Source: JAGTVB01 sp964624765 | Lineage (GTDB): Bacteria; Pseudomonadota; Gammaproteobacteria; HK1 | NCBI GenBank assembly: GCA_964624765.1 | Contig: CAZUZO010000014.1 | Coordinates: 1-35,654, forward strand | Direction: 5' to 3' | DNA: 35,654 nt | Translations under genes and position numbers: made by a program | The notes under the pieces: model-generated | Told to the model about the DNA's origin: nothing | What the model saw: the letters and a program-made list of their open reading frames with translations, nothing else | The model's database searches: none | In this document: positions 8,323 through 15,979 of the stretch, one piece after another | Layout of the letters: each line of letters starts with the position of its first letter | Position numbering within the stretch: position 1 is the first letter of the stretch

Positions 8323-9128
8323 TTCGGCTCGGCATCCATGGTGCCGCCGGTCGCATGGGACGAGCTTTGGTGGAGGCCAGTTGCGCTGATTCAGAAGTCG
8401 CACTGACGGTGGCTGTAGACCGGCCAGGCAGTTCTAGTATCGGCACGGACGCAGGGGTGCTAGCGGGTATCGGCGCCATTGGATTACCGATCGTGGACAG
8501 CTTTGAGCGCGCCGCCGATGAGGTTGACCTCGTGGTTGACTTTTCTCTGCCGCAAGCCACTCTCGAATGCTTATCGTATTGTCGGTCACGGGGGCGGCGG
8601 ATGGTGATCGGCACCACGGGTTTCGGTCCAGAGCAGCGGCAAGCGATCGAAGCCGCCGCGGCCGAAATCGCCATCCTATGTGCGCCGAACATGAGTGTCG
8701 GCGTCAATCTCTTGTTTAAGCTTAGTGAGCTGGCGGCGAGCGCGTTGGGGGACTCGGTCGACGTAGAGATCATTGAGGCACATCATCGCCATAAACGGGA
8801 CGCCCCTTCCGGTACAGCCCTGCGGCTGGGCGAAGGGATCGCGGCGGTGCTCGGCAGAGATCTCTCGCGCTGTGCCGTCTATGGTCGCCAGGGGCACACT
8901 GGCGAGCGGGACCGCCAAACTATCGGCTTCGAAACGATCCGGGGGGGGGATATCGTGGGCGACCATTGGGTGTTGTTTGCCGGCAGTGGCGAACGTCTCG
9001 AGCTGATCCATCGCGCCTCGAGCCGGGCGACATTCGCTCTTGGGGCTATGCGGGCCGCCCATTGGCTGATGGAGCGGCGAAACGGGCTGTACGATATGCA
9101 AGACGTGCTCGGGTTTCGGCAGGCATGA
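8319..9128 (+). CDS. dapB: 4-hydroxy-tetrahydrodipicolinate reductase
   Basis: DapB performs the NAD(P)H-dependent reduction step of the diaminopimelate pathway to lysine and peptidoglycan. The 269-residue protein has the N-terminal Rossmann motif GIHGAAGRMGRALVE, the IGTTGF motif, CAPNMSVGVNLL, and the catalytic signature EIIEAHHRHKRDAPSGTAL (about residues 150-168) with the conserved His-His and Lys. It starts with GTG at 8319, overlapping the dnaJ TGA stop, with GAGGG nine bases upstream, so translation is probably coupled. Placement of dapB between dnaJ and carA is a known gammaproteobacterial order. Confidence 0.97.
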   Translation: MIRLGIHGAAGRMGRALVEASCADSEVALTVAVDRPGSSSIGTDAGVLAGIGAIGLPIVDSFERAADEVDLVVDFSLPQATLECLSYCRSRGRRMVIGTTGFGPEQRQAIEAAAAEIAILCAPNMSVGVNLLFKLSELAASALGDSVDVEIIEAHHRHKRDAPSGTALRLGEGIAAVLGRDLSRCAVYGRQGHTGERDRQTIGFETIRGGDIVGDHWVLFAGSGERLELIHRASSRATFALGAMRAAHWLMERRNGLYDMQDVLGFRQA

Positions 9129-9424
9129 TGTGTCATTCGCAGTTTCTGCAGCCAGGGACTTCGGCGGCACCGGCCCAGCACCCGATCGCCCGGATTGTGC
9201 CAAGCTCTGATGGACAGGGTTTTGCGGTCTGCAGTATGATATTGGCCGCTTTGCAATTCGGCTGCTCCCGCCGCCTCGCGGGTGCGGCCTGCCGCATTGT
9301 GGGGTAACTTGCCATGGTTGCTGGGCGTGTATGGCCTGCGGCCGTATCGGTGGTGCGGCCCCGGCAGGCACGGTCTCGCGTCTAGGCCTCGGAGGAATGA
9401 AGTATCGAATCGCCCCCCCGCGCA
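9129..9424. other. Leader region dapB-carA
   Basis: This 296-bp gap contains the promoter at 9211-9240 and a GC-rich leader of about 170 nt. In the leader, CCCGC/GCGGG and TGCGG/CCGCA form small stems near 9269-9300. No leader peptide or arginine operator is recognised. GGAGG (9391-9395) lies close to an ATG that is one base out of frame with carA (see findings). Confidence 0.5.
9211..9240 (+). promoter_or_regulatory. Sigma-70 type promoter for carAB
   Basis: TGGACA (9211-9216), an 18-bp spacer and TATGAT (9235-9240) each match the sigma-70 hexamers at five of six positions. It is the only strong match in the dapB-carA gap and points towards carA. Confidence 0.6.
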
Positions 9425-10564
9425 TTGCTGGTTTTAGAGGACGGTAGTCTTTACTGGGGAAAGTCTATTGGTGCCCAGGGGATGGCGGTGGGGGAGGTGG
9501 TATTTAACACGGCCATGACGGGGTACCAAGAAATCCTGACCGACCCCTCCTATTTTCGACAGATCGTTACCCTCACGTATCCCCATATCGGCAATGTGGG
9601 TGTCAACGACCAAGACAACGAATCAGCGAGAATTGCAGCGAGCGCCCTAGTGATACGCGATTCGTCGCGGACTCGCAGTAGTTGGCGCTCGGAGTCAACG
9701 CTGGAGCGGTTCCTTCACACACACCAGGTCGTCGGCATCGCTGACATCGATACCCGGCGTCTGACGCGCAGCCTGCGGGAGAAAGGTGCACAGAATGGTT
9801 GCGTGGCTGCGGGTGATGACAACCTCGATGTCAACACAGCCCTGCAGGTGGCGCGCGGGTTTCCCGGATTGCAGGGCATGGATCTAGCGCGAGAGGTTTC
9901 CACACGCGCTGCCTACATCTGGGACGAAGGGGTGTGGTCAGGAGCATGCTCCCACGCGAAGCCCCGTGTCCAGGCTAGCGGTCAGCGTTATCATGTGGTC
10001 GCCTATGATTTCGGGATCAAGCGCAACATCTTGCGCATGTTGGTGTCGCACGGCGGTCGAGTCACCGTGGTGCCGGCGACGACCCCCGCTCGCGCCGTAT
10101 TGGATCTCGAACCTGACGGCGTGTTTTTATCGAATGGTCCAGGGGATCCGGAGCCTTGCGACTACGCGCTGGTGGCGATTCGGGAATTTTTAGAGGTCGG
10201 AATGCCGCTTTTCGGCATCTGCCTAGGTCATCAGTTGCTTGCCTTGGCCAGCGGTGCAAAGACGCGCAAAATGAAGCTGGGACACCATGGTGCGAATCAT
10301 CCGGTGAAGGATGTGATGGCGGGAAGGGTGCTGATCACCAGTCAAAACCATGGGTTTGCCGTTGACGAGAGCACCCTGCCACCCAACGTGCGGGCCACTC
10401 ACTATTCGCTGTTTGATGGTTCGTTGCAAGGTATTCAGTTAACGGATAGGCCAGCATTTGGCTTCCAAGGTCACCCTGAGGCCAGCCCTGGGCCTCACGA
10501 CGTTTCACCGTTGTTCGAACATTTTTTCCACCTTATGGAGCAACGTCTGGAACACCTGGGCTAG
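9425..10564 (+). CDS. carA: Carbamoyl-phosphate synthase small (glutaminase) subunit
   Basis: CarA hydrolyses glutamine and channels ammonia to CarB for carbamoyl phosphate, the precursor of pyrimidines and arginine. The protein has the N-terminal CarA domain (AVGEVVFNTAMTGYQEILTDPSY) and a C-terminal class I glutaminase with the nucleophile FGICLGHQLLALA and the catalytic His in FGFQGHPEASPGP. From the TTG at 9425 it is 379 residues, but the first codons reach directly into LVLEDGS, so four to nine N-terminal residues appear to be missing. The better start, ATG 9397 after GGAGG, is out of frame by one base across a run of seven C. A frameshift or a sequencing error at that run is likely. carB follows after a MITE insertion. 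Confidence 0.95.
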   Translation: MLVLEDGSLYWGKSIGAQGMAVGEVVFNTAMTGYQEILTDPSYFRQIVTLTYPHIGNVGVNDQDNESARIAASALVIRDSSRTRSSWRSESTLERFLHTHQVVGIADIDTRRLTRSLREKGAQNGCVAAGDDNLDVNTALQVARGFPGLQGMDLAREVSTRAAYIWDEGVWSGACSHAKPRVQASGQRYHVVAYDFGIKRNILRMLVSHGGRVTVVPATTPARAVLDLEPDGVFLSNGPGDPEPCDYALVAIREFLEVGMPLFGICLGHQLLALASGAKTRKMKLGHHGANHPVKDVMAGRVLITSQNHGFAVDESTLPPNVRATHYSLFDGSLQGIQLTDRPAFGFQGHPEASPGPHDVSPLFEHFFHLMEQRLEHLG

Positions 10565-10946
10565 CTCGTTGAGCTGGGCTGCAATGCGTGACGCGCATGG
10601 TCGTCTCGCAAACCTCTCGCAAACCTCGAGCTTGAAAGCCGCTTCGGGTTATGCCGAAAGCGACGCCAGAGCGCGGCCTTTACTTTAGGTAGGCTCGGCG
10701 AGCTGAGAGATTGTGAAACAACCGTCGCGAGCAGCCCGAGAGCCAGGCGGGCGGCGCGCAGCGACCAGACATATCAGATCGATAGGCGAGGAGCGAGCTT
10801 TGCCCAACGCCGCTATCGGGTTGTGCAGCAGGTTTTTTCACAAGCTCTGAGCGCCAGGCAGAGGGGTGAGCCATGCAAAAACCCCTTGGCTGCCAGCACG
10901 GGATACGCTTTCTACCTCTCATTTGAGCTAACAAGTACCCTTCTCG
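10565..10946. other. Intergenic region carA-carB
   Basis: carA and carB are usually nearly adjacent, but here 382 bp separate them. The region holds a short tandem duplication (CTCGCAAACCT repeated, about 10606-10627), the 141-bp family 1 element, and about 100 bp before carB with no recognisable feature. No clear ribosome-binding site precedes the carB ATG. No coding region is supported. Confidence 0.6.
10707..10847 (+). mobile_element. Family 1 MITE-like element, copy A (141 bp)
   Basis: The element begins GAGATTGTGAAACAACC and ends GGTTTTTTCACAAGCTC, which are imperfect inverted repeats. TGA flanks it on both sides (10704-10706 and 10848-10850). It aligns over its full 141 bp with copies B and C, sharing the internal blocks CCCGAGAGCCAGGCGG and GACATATCAGAT. 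It has no coding capacity. It lies between carA and carB in the sense orientation. Confidence 0.85.
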
Positions 10947-13900
10947 ATGCCTAGACGCCGCGACATCCATAGCATCCTGATCATCGGAGCGGGTCCGATC
11001 ATCATCGGCCAAGCCTGCGAATTTGATTATTCGGGGGTGCAAGCTCTCAAGGCCTTGCGCGAGGAGGGGTTCCGGTTGATCCTGGTGAATTCCAACCCCG
11101 CGACCATCATGACTGACCCGGAGATGGCTGATGCCACCTATATCGAGCCCCTACGTTGGCCGACTTTGGCCAGGATTATCGCGATCGAACGTCCCGATGC
11201 CCTGTTGCCAACCATGGGTGGACAGACGGCGCTCAACTGCGCTTTAGATCTCGCTCGTGAAGGAGTACTGGAACAGTACGGTGTCGAGCTAATCGGAGCT
11301 TCACGAGGAGCTATCGACAAGGCTGAGGATCGCGAGCGCTTTCGGCAAGCGATGCAACGCATCGGGCTCGCGACGCCACGGGCGGCCATTGCCCATAGTC
11401 TGGAAGAGGCCCATCAGGTTCAGGCGAGTATTGGGTTTCCGACCATCATCCGACCATCATTCACCCTTGGCGGCACGGGCGGAGGGGTGGCCTATAACCG
11501 GGAGGAATTCGTCGAGATCTGTGAACGCGGTTTGAACGCCTCGCCAACCAGTGAAATATTGCTCGAGGAATCGGTGCTCGGTTGGAAAGAGTTTGAAATG
11601 GAGGTGGTGCGCGACGGCAAGGATAACTGCATCATCGTCTGCTCCATCGAGAACGTTGACCCGATGGGCGTGCATACCGGGGACTCCATCACGGTGGCGC
11701 CGGCCCAGACCCTGACGGACAAGGAATACCAATGTATGCGCGACGCCTCCATTGCGGTGTTGCGCGAGATCGGTGTCGATACCGGCGGTTCTAATGTGCA
11801 GTTCGCGGTCAATCCTACCGATGGTCGCATGGTGGTCATTGAGATGAATCCCCGCGTGTCGCGCTCGTCGGCGCTGGCCTCGAAAGCGACAGGATTCCCC
11901 ATCGCGCGAGTGGCGGCCAAGCTTGCGGTGGGATATACGTTGGATGAGTTGGCGAATGAGATCACCGGCGGTTTGACGCCGGCTTCATTTGAACCGACTA
12001 TCGATTATGTGGTGACCAAGATACCTCGATTCAACTTCGAGAAATTTCCACAGGCGGAGCCGCGCCTCACGATTCAAATGCAGTCGGTAGGGGAGGCGAT
12101 GGCCATCGGGCGCACCTTTCAGGAGTCGTTGCAAAAGGCTCTGCGCAGCCTCGAGACCGGACTGGACGGCCTGAATCCCAAGTTTCCGGCTGAGGATCCG
12201 GAAGCGGAGGAACGGGTGCGGCGTGAGCTGCGAGATACCGGACCGGAGCGCTTGCTATATATTGCCGAGGCTTTTCGACGCGGCATTTCGTTAGACGAGA
12301 TCCACGGGGCTTGTGCCATCGATCCCTGGTTCTTGGCCCAGATCGAAGACCTGATCGCGGACGAGCAACGCCTTGCCCGTGGCTGCGGCGGTCTCGATGC
12401 TTTGGATAAAGCGGAGCTGTTAGCGCTCAAGCGCAAGGGCTTTTCGGACCGCCGGCTGGCCGTTTTGCTCGGCACCGATGAGACGGCGGTGCGCGTGCGC
12501 CGGCATGCCCTCGGTGTGCGCCCGGTGTATAAACGGGTGGATTCCTGCGCTGCCGAATTTCCTGCAAGCACCGCCTACCTTTACTCCACCTATGAGGAGG
12601 AATGCGAGGCGCTACCGACGCAACGGCGGAAGATCATCGTGCTCGGTGGTGGCCCAAACCGCATCGGCCAGGGTATCGAATTCGATTATTGCTGTGTTCA
12701 TGCGGCGATGGCGATGCGGGACGAGGGTTATGAGAGCATCATGATTAACTGTAACCCGGAAACCGTATCGACGGATTTCGATACCTCGGATCGCCTTTAT
12801 TTCGAGCCGCTGACCTTGGAGGATGTGATCGAGATCGTCGCGCTGGAGAAACCAGTGGGGGTCATCGTACAGTATGGAGGGCAAACTCCCCTGAAACTGG
12901 CTAGAGACTTGTCTAACCTCGGCGTTCCGATTATCGGTACCAGCCCTGAATCGATCGATCTGGCAGAAGACCGAGAACAGTTTCAGCAGCTACTGCAGCG
13001 ATTGCACCTTTGCCAACCGCCGAATCGCTGTGCCCGCACGCCGACCGCAGCCGTGACGTTGGCGCATGAAATTGGGTTTCCTCTCGTCGTACGTCCCTCT
13101 TATGTGCTGGGGGGGCGCGCGATGGAGATCGTGTATAACGATGTGGATCTGCGCGATTACATGCGCGATGCGGTGGCCGTATCCAACGAGTCCCCGGTGT
13201 TGCTCGATCGCTTTCTGGCCAATGCTATCGAGGTTGATGTGGATGCCGTGAGTGACGGTCACGAGTTGTTGATAGGCGGGATCCTGGAACACATCGAACA
13301 GGCTGGCATCCATTCGGGCGATTCCGCCTGTTCGTTACCGCCCTTCACTTTGAACGAGGCTCTTCAGGGGCTTTTGAGGGAACAAACGCGGGTACTGGCG
13401 CGCGCCCTCGGCGTGGTGGGTTTGATGAACGTTCAGTTTGCCATTCAGGACGACGAGGTTTATGTTTTAGAAGTGAACCCGAGGGCGTCTCGTACCGTAC
13501 CCTTCGTCGCCAAGGCCACAGGCCTGCCGCTGACTCGCATTGCGGCCCGCTGTATGGTTGGGCGTAGCCTGCGAGAGCAAGGCGTGACGACCGAGCGCAT
13601 CCCAGACTATTATTCGGTAAAGGAGGCCATATTTCCTTTTCTTCGGTTTGCCAGTGTGGATCCGCTGTTGGGCCCGGAGATGAAGTCCACCGGTGAGGTG
13701 ATGGGAATTGGACGTACATTCGGTGAGGCGTTTGCCAAGGCCCAGTTAGCGGTGGGCGAGAGGCTTCCGCGCCGAGGCCGAGTGCTGATCAGCGTACGCG
13801 ATGACGACAAAGGGGAGAGCGTCAGCATCGCTCGTGATCTGACGGCATTGGGATTCGAAATTATTGCGACGCGAGGTACGGCGGCCGCTCTCGCCGGTGC

Positions 13901-14174
13901 GGGCGTGGAGTGCGCCGAGGTCAACAAAGTGACAGAGGGCCGCCCGGATATCGTCGACATGCTGAAAAACGATGAGATCACTTTGATTGTCAACACCACA
14001 GAGGGGAAGCAAGCGATTGCCGACTCCTACACCATTCGCCGCACGGCGTTGCAGCGCAAGGTGAGTTATACGACGACCATGGCGGGTGCGCGGGCATTAG
14101 TGCTGGCCATGAAAGAGGTCGATGTGGGTAGCGTCAATCAACTGCAGAACTTACACAAAGGTTTAGAGGCATGA
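10947..14174 (+). CDS. carB: Carbamoyl-phosphate synthase large subunit
   Basis: CarB makes carbamoyl phosphate from bicarbonate, ammonia supplied by CarA, and two ATP. The 1075-residue protein is full length. It contains two homologous ATP-grasp halves, the first starting SILIIGAGPIIIGQACEFDYSG and carrying IRPSFTLGGTGGG, the second starting IIVLGGGPNRIGQGIEFDYCC and carrying VRPSYVLGGRAMEIV. An oligomerisation domain lies between them. The C-terminal MGS-like allosteric domain runs from about residue 940 (RVLISVRDDDKGESV) and includes the NTTEGKQAI ligand loop. The stop overlaps the greA start by four bases (ATGA). Confidence 0.99.
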   Translation: MPRRRDIHSILIIGAGPIIIGQACEFDYSGVQALKALREEGFRLILVNSNPATIMTDPEMADATYIEPLRWPTLARIIAIERPDALLPTMGGQTALNCALDLAREGVLEQYGVELIGASRGAIDKAEDRERFRQAMQRIGLATPRAAIAHSLEEAHQVQASIGFPTIIRPSFTLGGTGGGVAYNREEFVEICERGLNASPTSEILLEESVLGWKEFEMEVVRDGKDNCIIVCSIENVDPMGVHTGDSITVAPAQTLTDKEYQCMRDASIAVLREIGVDTGGSNVQFAVNPTDGRMVVIEMNPRVSRSSALASKATGFPIARVAAKLAVGYTLDELANEITGGLTPASFEPTIDYVVTKIPRFNFEKFPQAEPRLTIQMQSVGEAMAIGRTFQESLQKALRSLETGLDGLNPKFPAEDPEAEERVRRELRDTGPERLLYIAEAFRRGISLDEIHGACAIDPWFLAQIEDLIADEQRLARGCGGLDALDKAELLALKRKGFSDRRLAVLLGTDETAVRVRRHALGVRPVYKRVDSCAAEFPASTAYLYSTYEEECEALPTQRRKIIVLGGGPNRIGQGIEFDYCCVHAAMAMRDEGYESIMINCNPETVSTDFDTSDRLYFEPLTLEDVIEIVALEKPVGVIVQYGGQTPLKLARDLSNLGVPIIGTSPESIDLAEDREQFQQLLQRLHLCQPPNRCARTPTAAVTLAHEIGFPLVVRPSYVLGGRAMEIVYNDVDLRDYMRDAVAVSNESPVLLDRFLANAIEVDVDAVSDGHELLIGGILEHIEQAGIHSGDSACSLPPFTLNEALQGLLREQTRVLARALGVVGLMNVQFAIQDDEVYVLEVNPRASRTVPFVAKATGLPLTRIAARCMVGRSLREQGVTTERIPDYYSVKEAIFPFLRFASVDPLLGPEMKSTGEVMGIGRTFGEAFAKAQLAVGERLPRRGRVLISVRDDDKGESVSIARDLTALGFEIIATRGTAAALAGAGVECAEVNKVTEGRPDIVDMLKNDEITLIVNTTEGKQAIADSYTIRRTALQRKVSYTTTMAGARALVLAMKEVDVGSVNQLQNLHKGLEA

Positions 14175-14647
14175 CCCGAGTTCCTATGACCATGCAGGGG
14201 GCCCAGAAGCTTCGAGACGAACTGATCGGATTGAAAAAGGTTGAGCGGCCGAGGGTCATTCGAGCGTTGGCGGAGGCGCGTGCCCACGGTGATTTACGCG
14301 AGAATGCGGAATATCACGCCGCCAAGGAACAGCAGAGTTTTGTTGAAGGCCGGATCGCCGAGATCGAGGAGAAATTATCCAAGGCTCAGATCATCGATAT
14401 ACGGGACCTGAACGCGGATGGTAAGGTGGTGTTCGGTGCCACGGTCACACTGTATAACATCGCAGCCAACGAGGAAGTTCGCTATCAGATCGTCGGTGAG
14501 CTGGAAGCGGACATTAATGCGGGCTTGATTTCCATCGTTTCGCCGATTGCCCGTGCGCTGATCGGTAGGCAGGAAGGCGACTCGATCACGGTGTATGCGC
14601 CAAGCGGTGAACTAGAATACGAAATCCTGGCGGTGGAGTACGTTTGA
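14171..14647 (+). CDS. greA: Transcription elongation factor GreA
   Basis: GreA rescues backtracked RNA polymerase by stimulating cleavage of the transcript 3' end. The 158-residue protein has the N-terminal coiled-coil with the acidic tip and signature ARAHGDLRENAEYHAAKEQQ (about residues 36-55), and the C-terminal FKBP-like domain with SPIARALIGRQEGD. The start overlaps the carB stop, so translation is probably coupled. The TGA stop at 14645-14647 is directly followed by a remnant of the family 1 mobile element, so the native 3' region has been altered. Confidence 0.98.
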   Translation: MTRVPMTMQGAQKLRDELIGLKKVERPRVIRALAEARAHGDLRENAEYHAAKEQQSFVEGRIAEIEEKLSKAQIIDIRDLNADGKVVFGATVTLYNIAANEEVRYQIVGELEADINAGLISIVSPIARALIGRQEGDSITVYAPSGELEYEILAVEYV

Positions 14648-14681
14648 TCTCGGGTTGTGTAGTCGGCTTTTTCACAAGCTC
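14648..14681 (+). mobile_element. Family 1 MITE-like remnant after greA
   Basis: About 31 bp (14651-14681) match the right end of the family 1 element (CGGGTTGTGTAG, then TTTTTCACAAGCTC), followed by TGA (14682-14684). The greA stop TGA sits immediately to the left. The left end and interior are missing, so this is a deletion derivative. Confidence 0.65.
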
Positions 14682-14886
14682 TGACTGGCATCCTTATGCT
14701 AGCCGGTTACAAGGCTTGGCACGACGCGATCGGTTAAGCACGGTCAGCATCCTGCGGTTTGCCGCGGCGGTGTGGGGAGAGTGAATGGTGATAAGACAGG
14801 TTTTGTGGCACTTGGCCATGTTTTTCCGGTCTTATTCGAGTATAAGTTAGGGGGCTGTGCGCCCCTATCGTGTGCAGTGGAACCGG

Positions 14887-15531
14887 GTGGCTAGACGCAA
14901 GGCCGTCGATCGCTGGATTAAGCACCACCTCAAGGATGCGTTCGTGCGCCAGTCTTGGCGCTCCGGCTATCGCTCACGGGCTGTCTTCAAGTTACAGGAA
15001 ATCGATGATCGTGACCGACTGCTTGACGGCGTGAAGAGGGTTGTCGATCTGGGTGCTTCGCCGGGAAGCTGGTCGCAACTTGTCGCACAGAGAGTAGGGA
15101 CTCGGGGAGGGGTTCTTCTGGCAGTGGATCGGTTGCCTATGGAACCGATAGAAAATGTGCAGTTCATACTGGGCGACGTCTCTAGCTGGCCGGTGCGGGA
15201 AGCGATCGCTAAGAGACTTGGATCGAGGGGTGCGGAGTTGATCCTCTCGGATATGGCACCGAGCCTCACCGGAATAAGCGCCATAGACCAGGCGCAGGGG
15301 ATGGTATTGGCGATGTCGGTATTAGACCTCTGCGAACGGCTCCTGGCGCCGCAAGGCACATTGCTTATCAAGGTGTTTCAGGGCGAGGATTACGTCGGTT
15401 TTTTGGGGCGAGTGAAAGAGGTCTTCGGCAACGTGCAGGTGCGCAAGCCTCGGGCATCGCGAGCCCAGTCTCGAGAGGTTTATTTGCTCGGGCGTGGGTA
15501 TAGGCGCCCGAGCGGTGGCTCAAATCCCTAA
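14887..15531 (+). CDS. rlmE: 23S rRNA 2'-O-ribose U2552 methyltransferase
   Basis: RlmE (FtsJ/RrmJ) methylates U2552 in the 23S rRNA A-loop using S-adenosylmethionine. The protein shows the Rossmann SAM motif VVDLGASPGSWSQ (about residues 52-64) and the catalytic K-D-K-E tetrad at K35 (SRAVFKL), D122 (LILSDMAP), K162 (LLIKVFQG) and E197 (SREVYLL). With the GTG at 14887 it is 214 residues, close to the family norm, beginning in the usual basic ARRK..RWIK stretch. An earlier GTG at 14857 would add ten residues. It precedes ftsH, a conserved pair. The yhbY gene often found next to greA/rlmE is absent from the gap. Confidence 0.96.
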   Translation: MARRKAVDRWIKHHLKDAFVRQSWRSGYRSRAVFKLQEIDDRDRLLDGVKRVVDLGASPGSWSQLVAQRVGTRGGVLLAVDRLPMEPIENVQFILGDVSSWPVREAIAKRLGSRGAELILSDMAPSLTGISAIDQAQGMVLAMSVLDLCERLLAPQGTLLIKVFQGEDYVGFLGRVKEVFGNVQVRKPRASRAQSREVYLLGRGYRRPSGGSNP

Positions 15532-15979
15532 GCAGGGGACTGAGAGGTTGTGAGAAATCTGTCGCGGGCGCCCCGAGAGCCAGGCGGACGGCCCGAAGCC
15601 GAGAGACATATCAGATAGATAGGCGAGGAGCGCGCACCGCCCAACGCCGCTATCGGGTTGTGTAGCAGGTTTTTTCACAACCTCTGAGCATCCCAACCCC
15701 GCGCACGGGTCAGGTGTTCTCTTAAGAAACGCGCATGAGGTACAAGGTGACATGAAAACGGCTGCTTTCAGTTTTGTTTCTTGAGAGGCAACAGGCAATG
15801 CGGATCGAACAGTGCGCTCTGTCGAACAAAGGGCTCGCAACGACGCGTTGGCTATGCAATATTGTCGACAGTTCTGGTAAGGTAAGATTGGTAGTGGGAG
15901 CGTTTGCCGTGGCAACACGCTGTGATCAAACTCGTATCTGGACAACTAGCATCCCCAGTGCCGATGAGGGTTGTGCACC
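15532..15979. other. Intergenic region rlmE-ftsH
   Basis: The 448-bp gap contains the family 1 element copy B in its first third. The remaining 290 bp presumably hold the ftsH promoter; TTGTCG near 15863 with TAAGAT 15 bp later is a weak candidate. No good sigma-32 match was found although ftsH is a heat-shock gene in Escherichia coli. A 69-codon ORF here lacks any recognisable features. Confidence 0.5.
15544..15684 (+). mobile_element. Family 1 MITE-like element, copy B (141 bp)
   Basis: The element begins GAGGTTGTGAGAAATC and ends GGTTTTTTCACAACCTC, with TGA on both sides (15541-15543 and 15685-15687). Its length is exactly that of copies A and C and the internal sequence is closely similar. 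It starts 12 bp after the rlmE stop, in the sense orientation. No coding capacity. Confidence 0.88.

Noticed and set aside
14767..14850. ATAAGAC / GTCTTAT inverted repeat upstream of rlmE
   Set aside because: The arms are only seven bases with a long loop, and no repeat or second copy supports a role.
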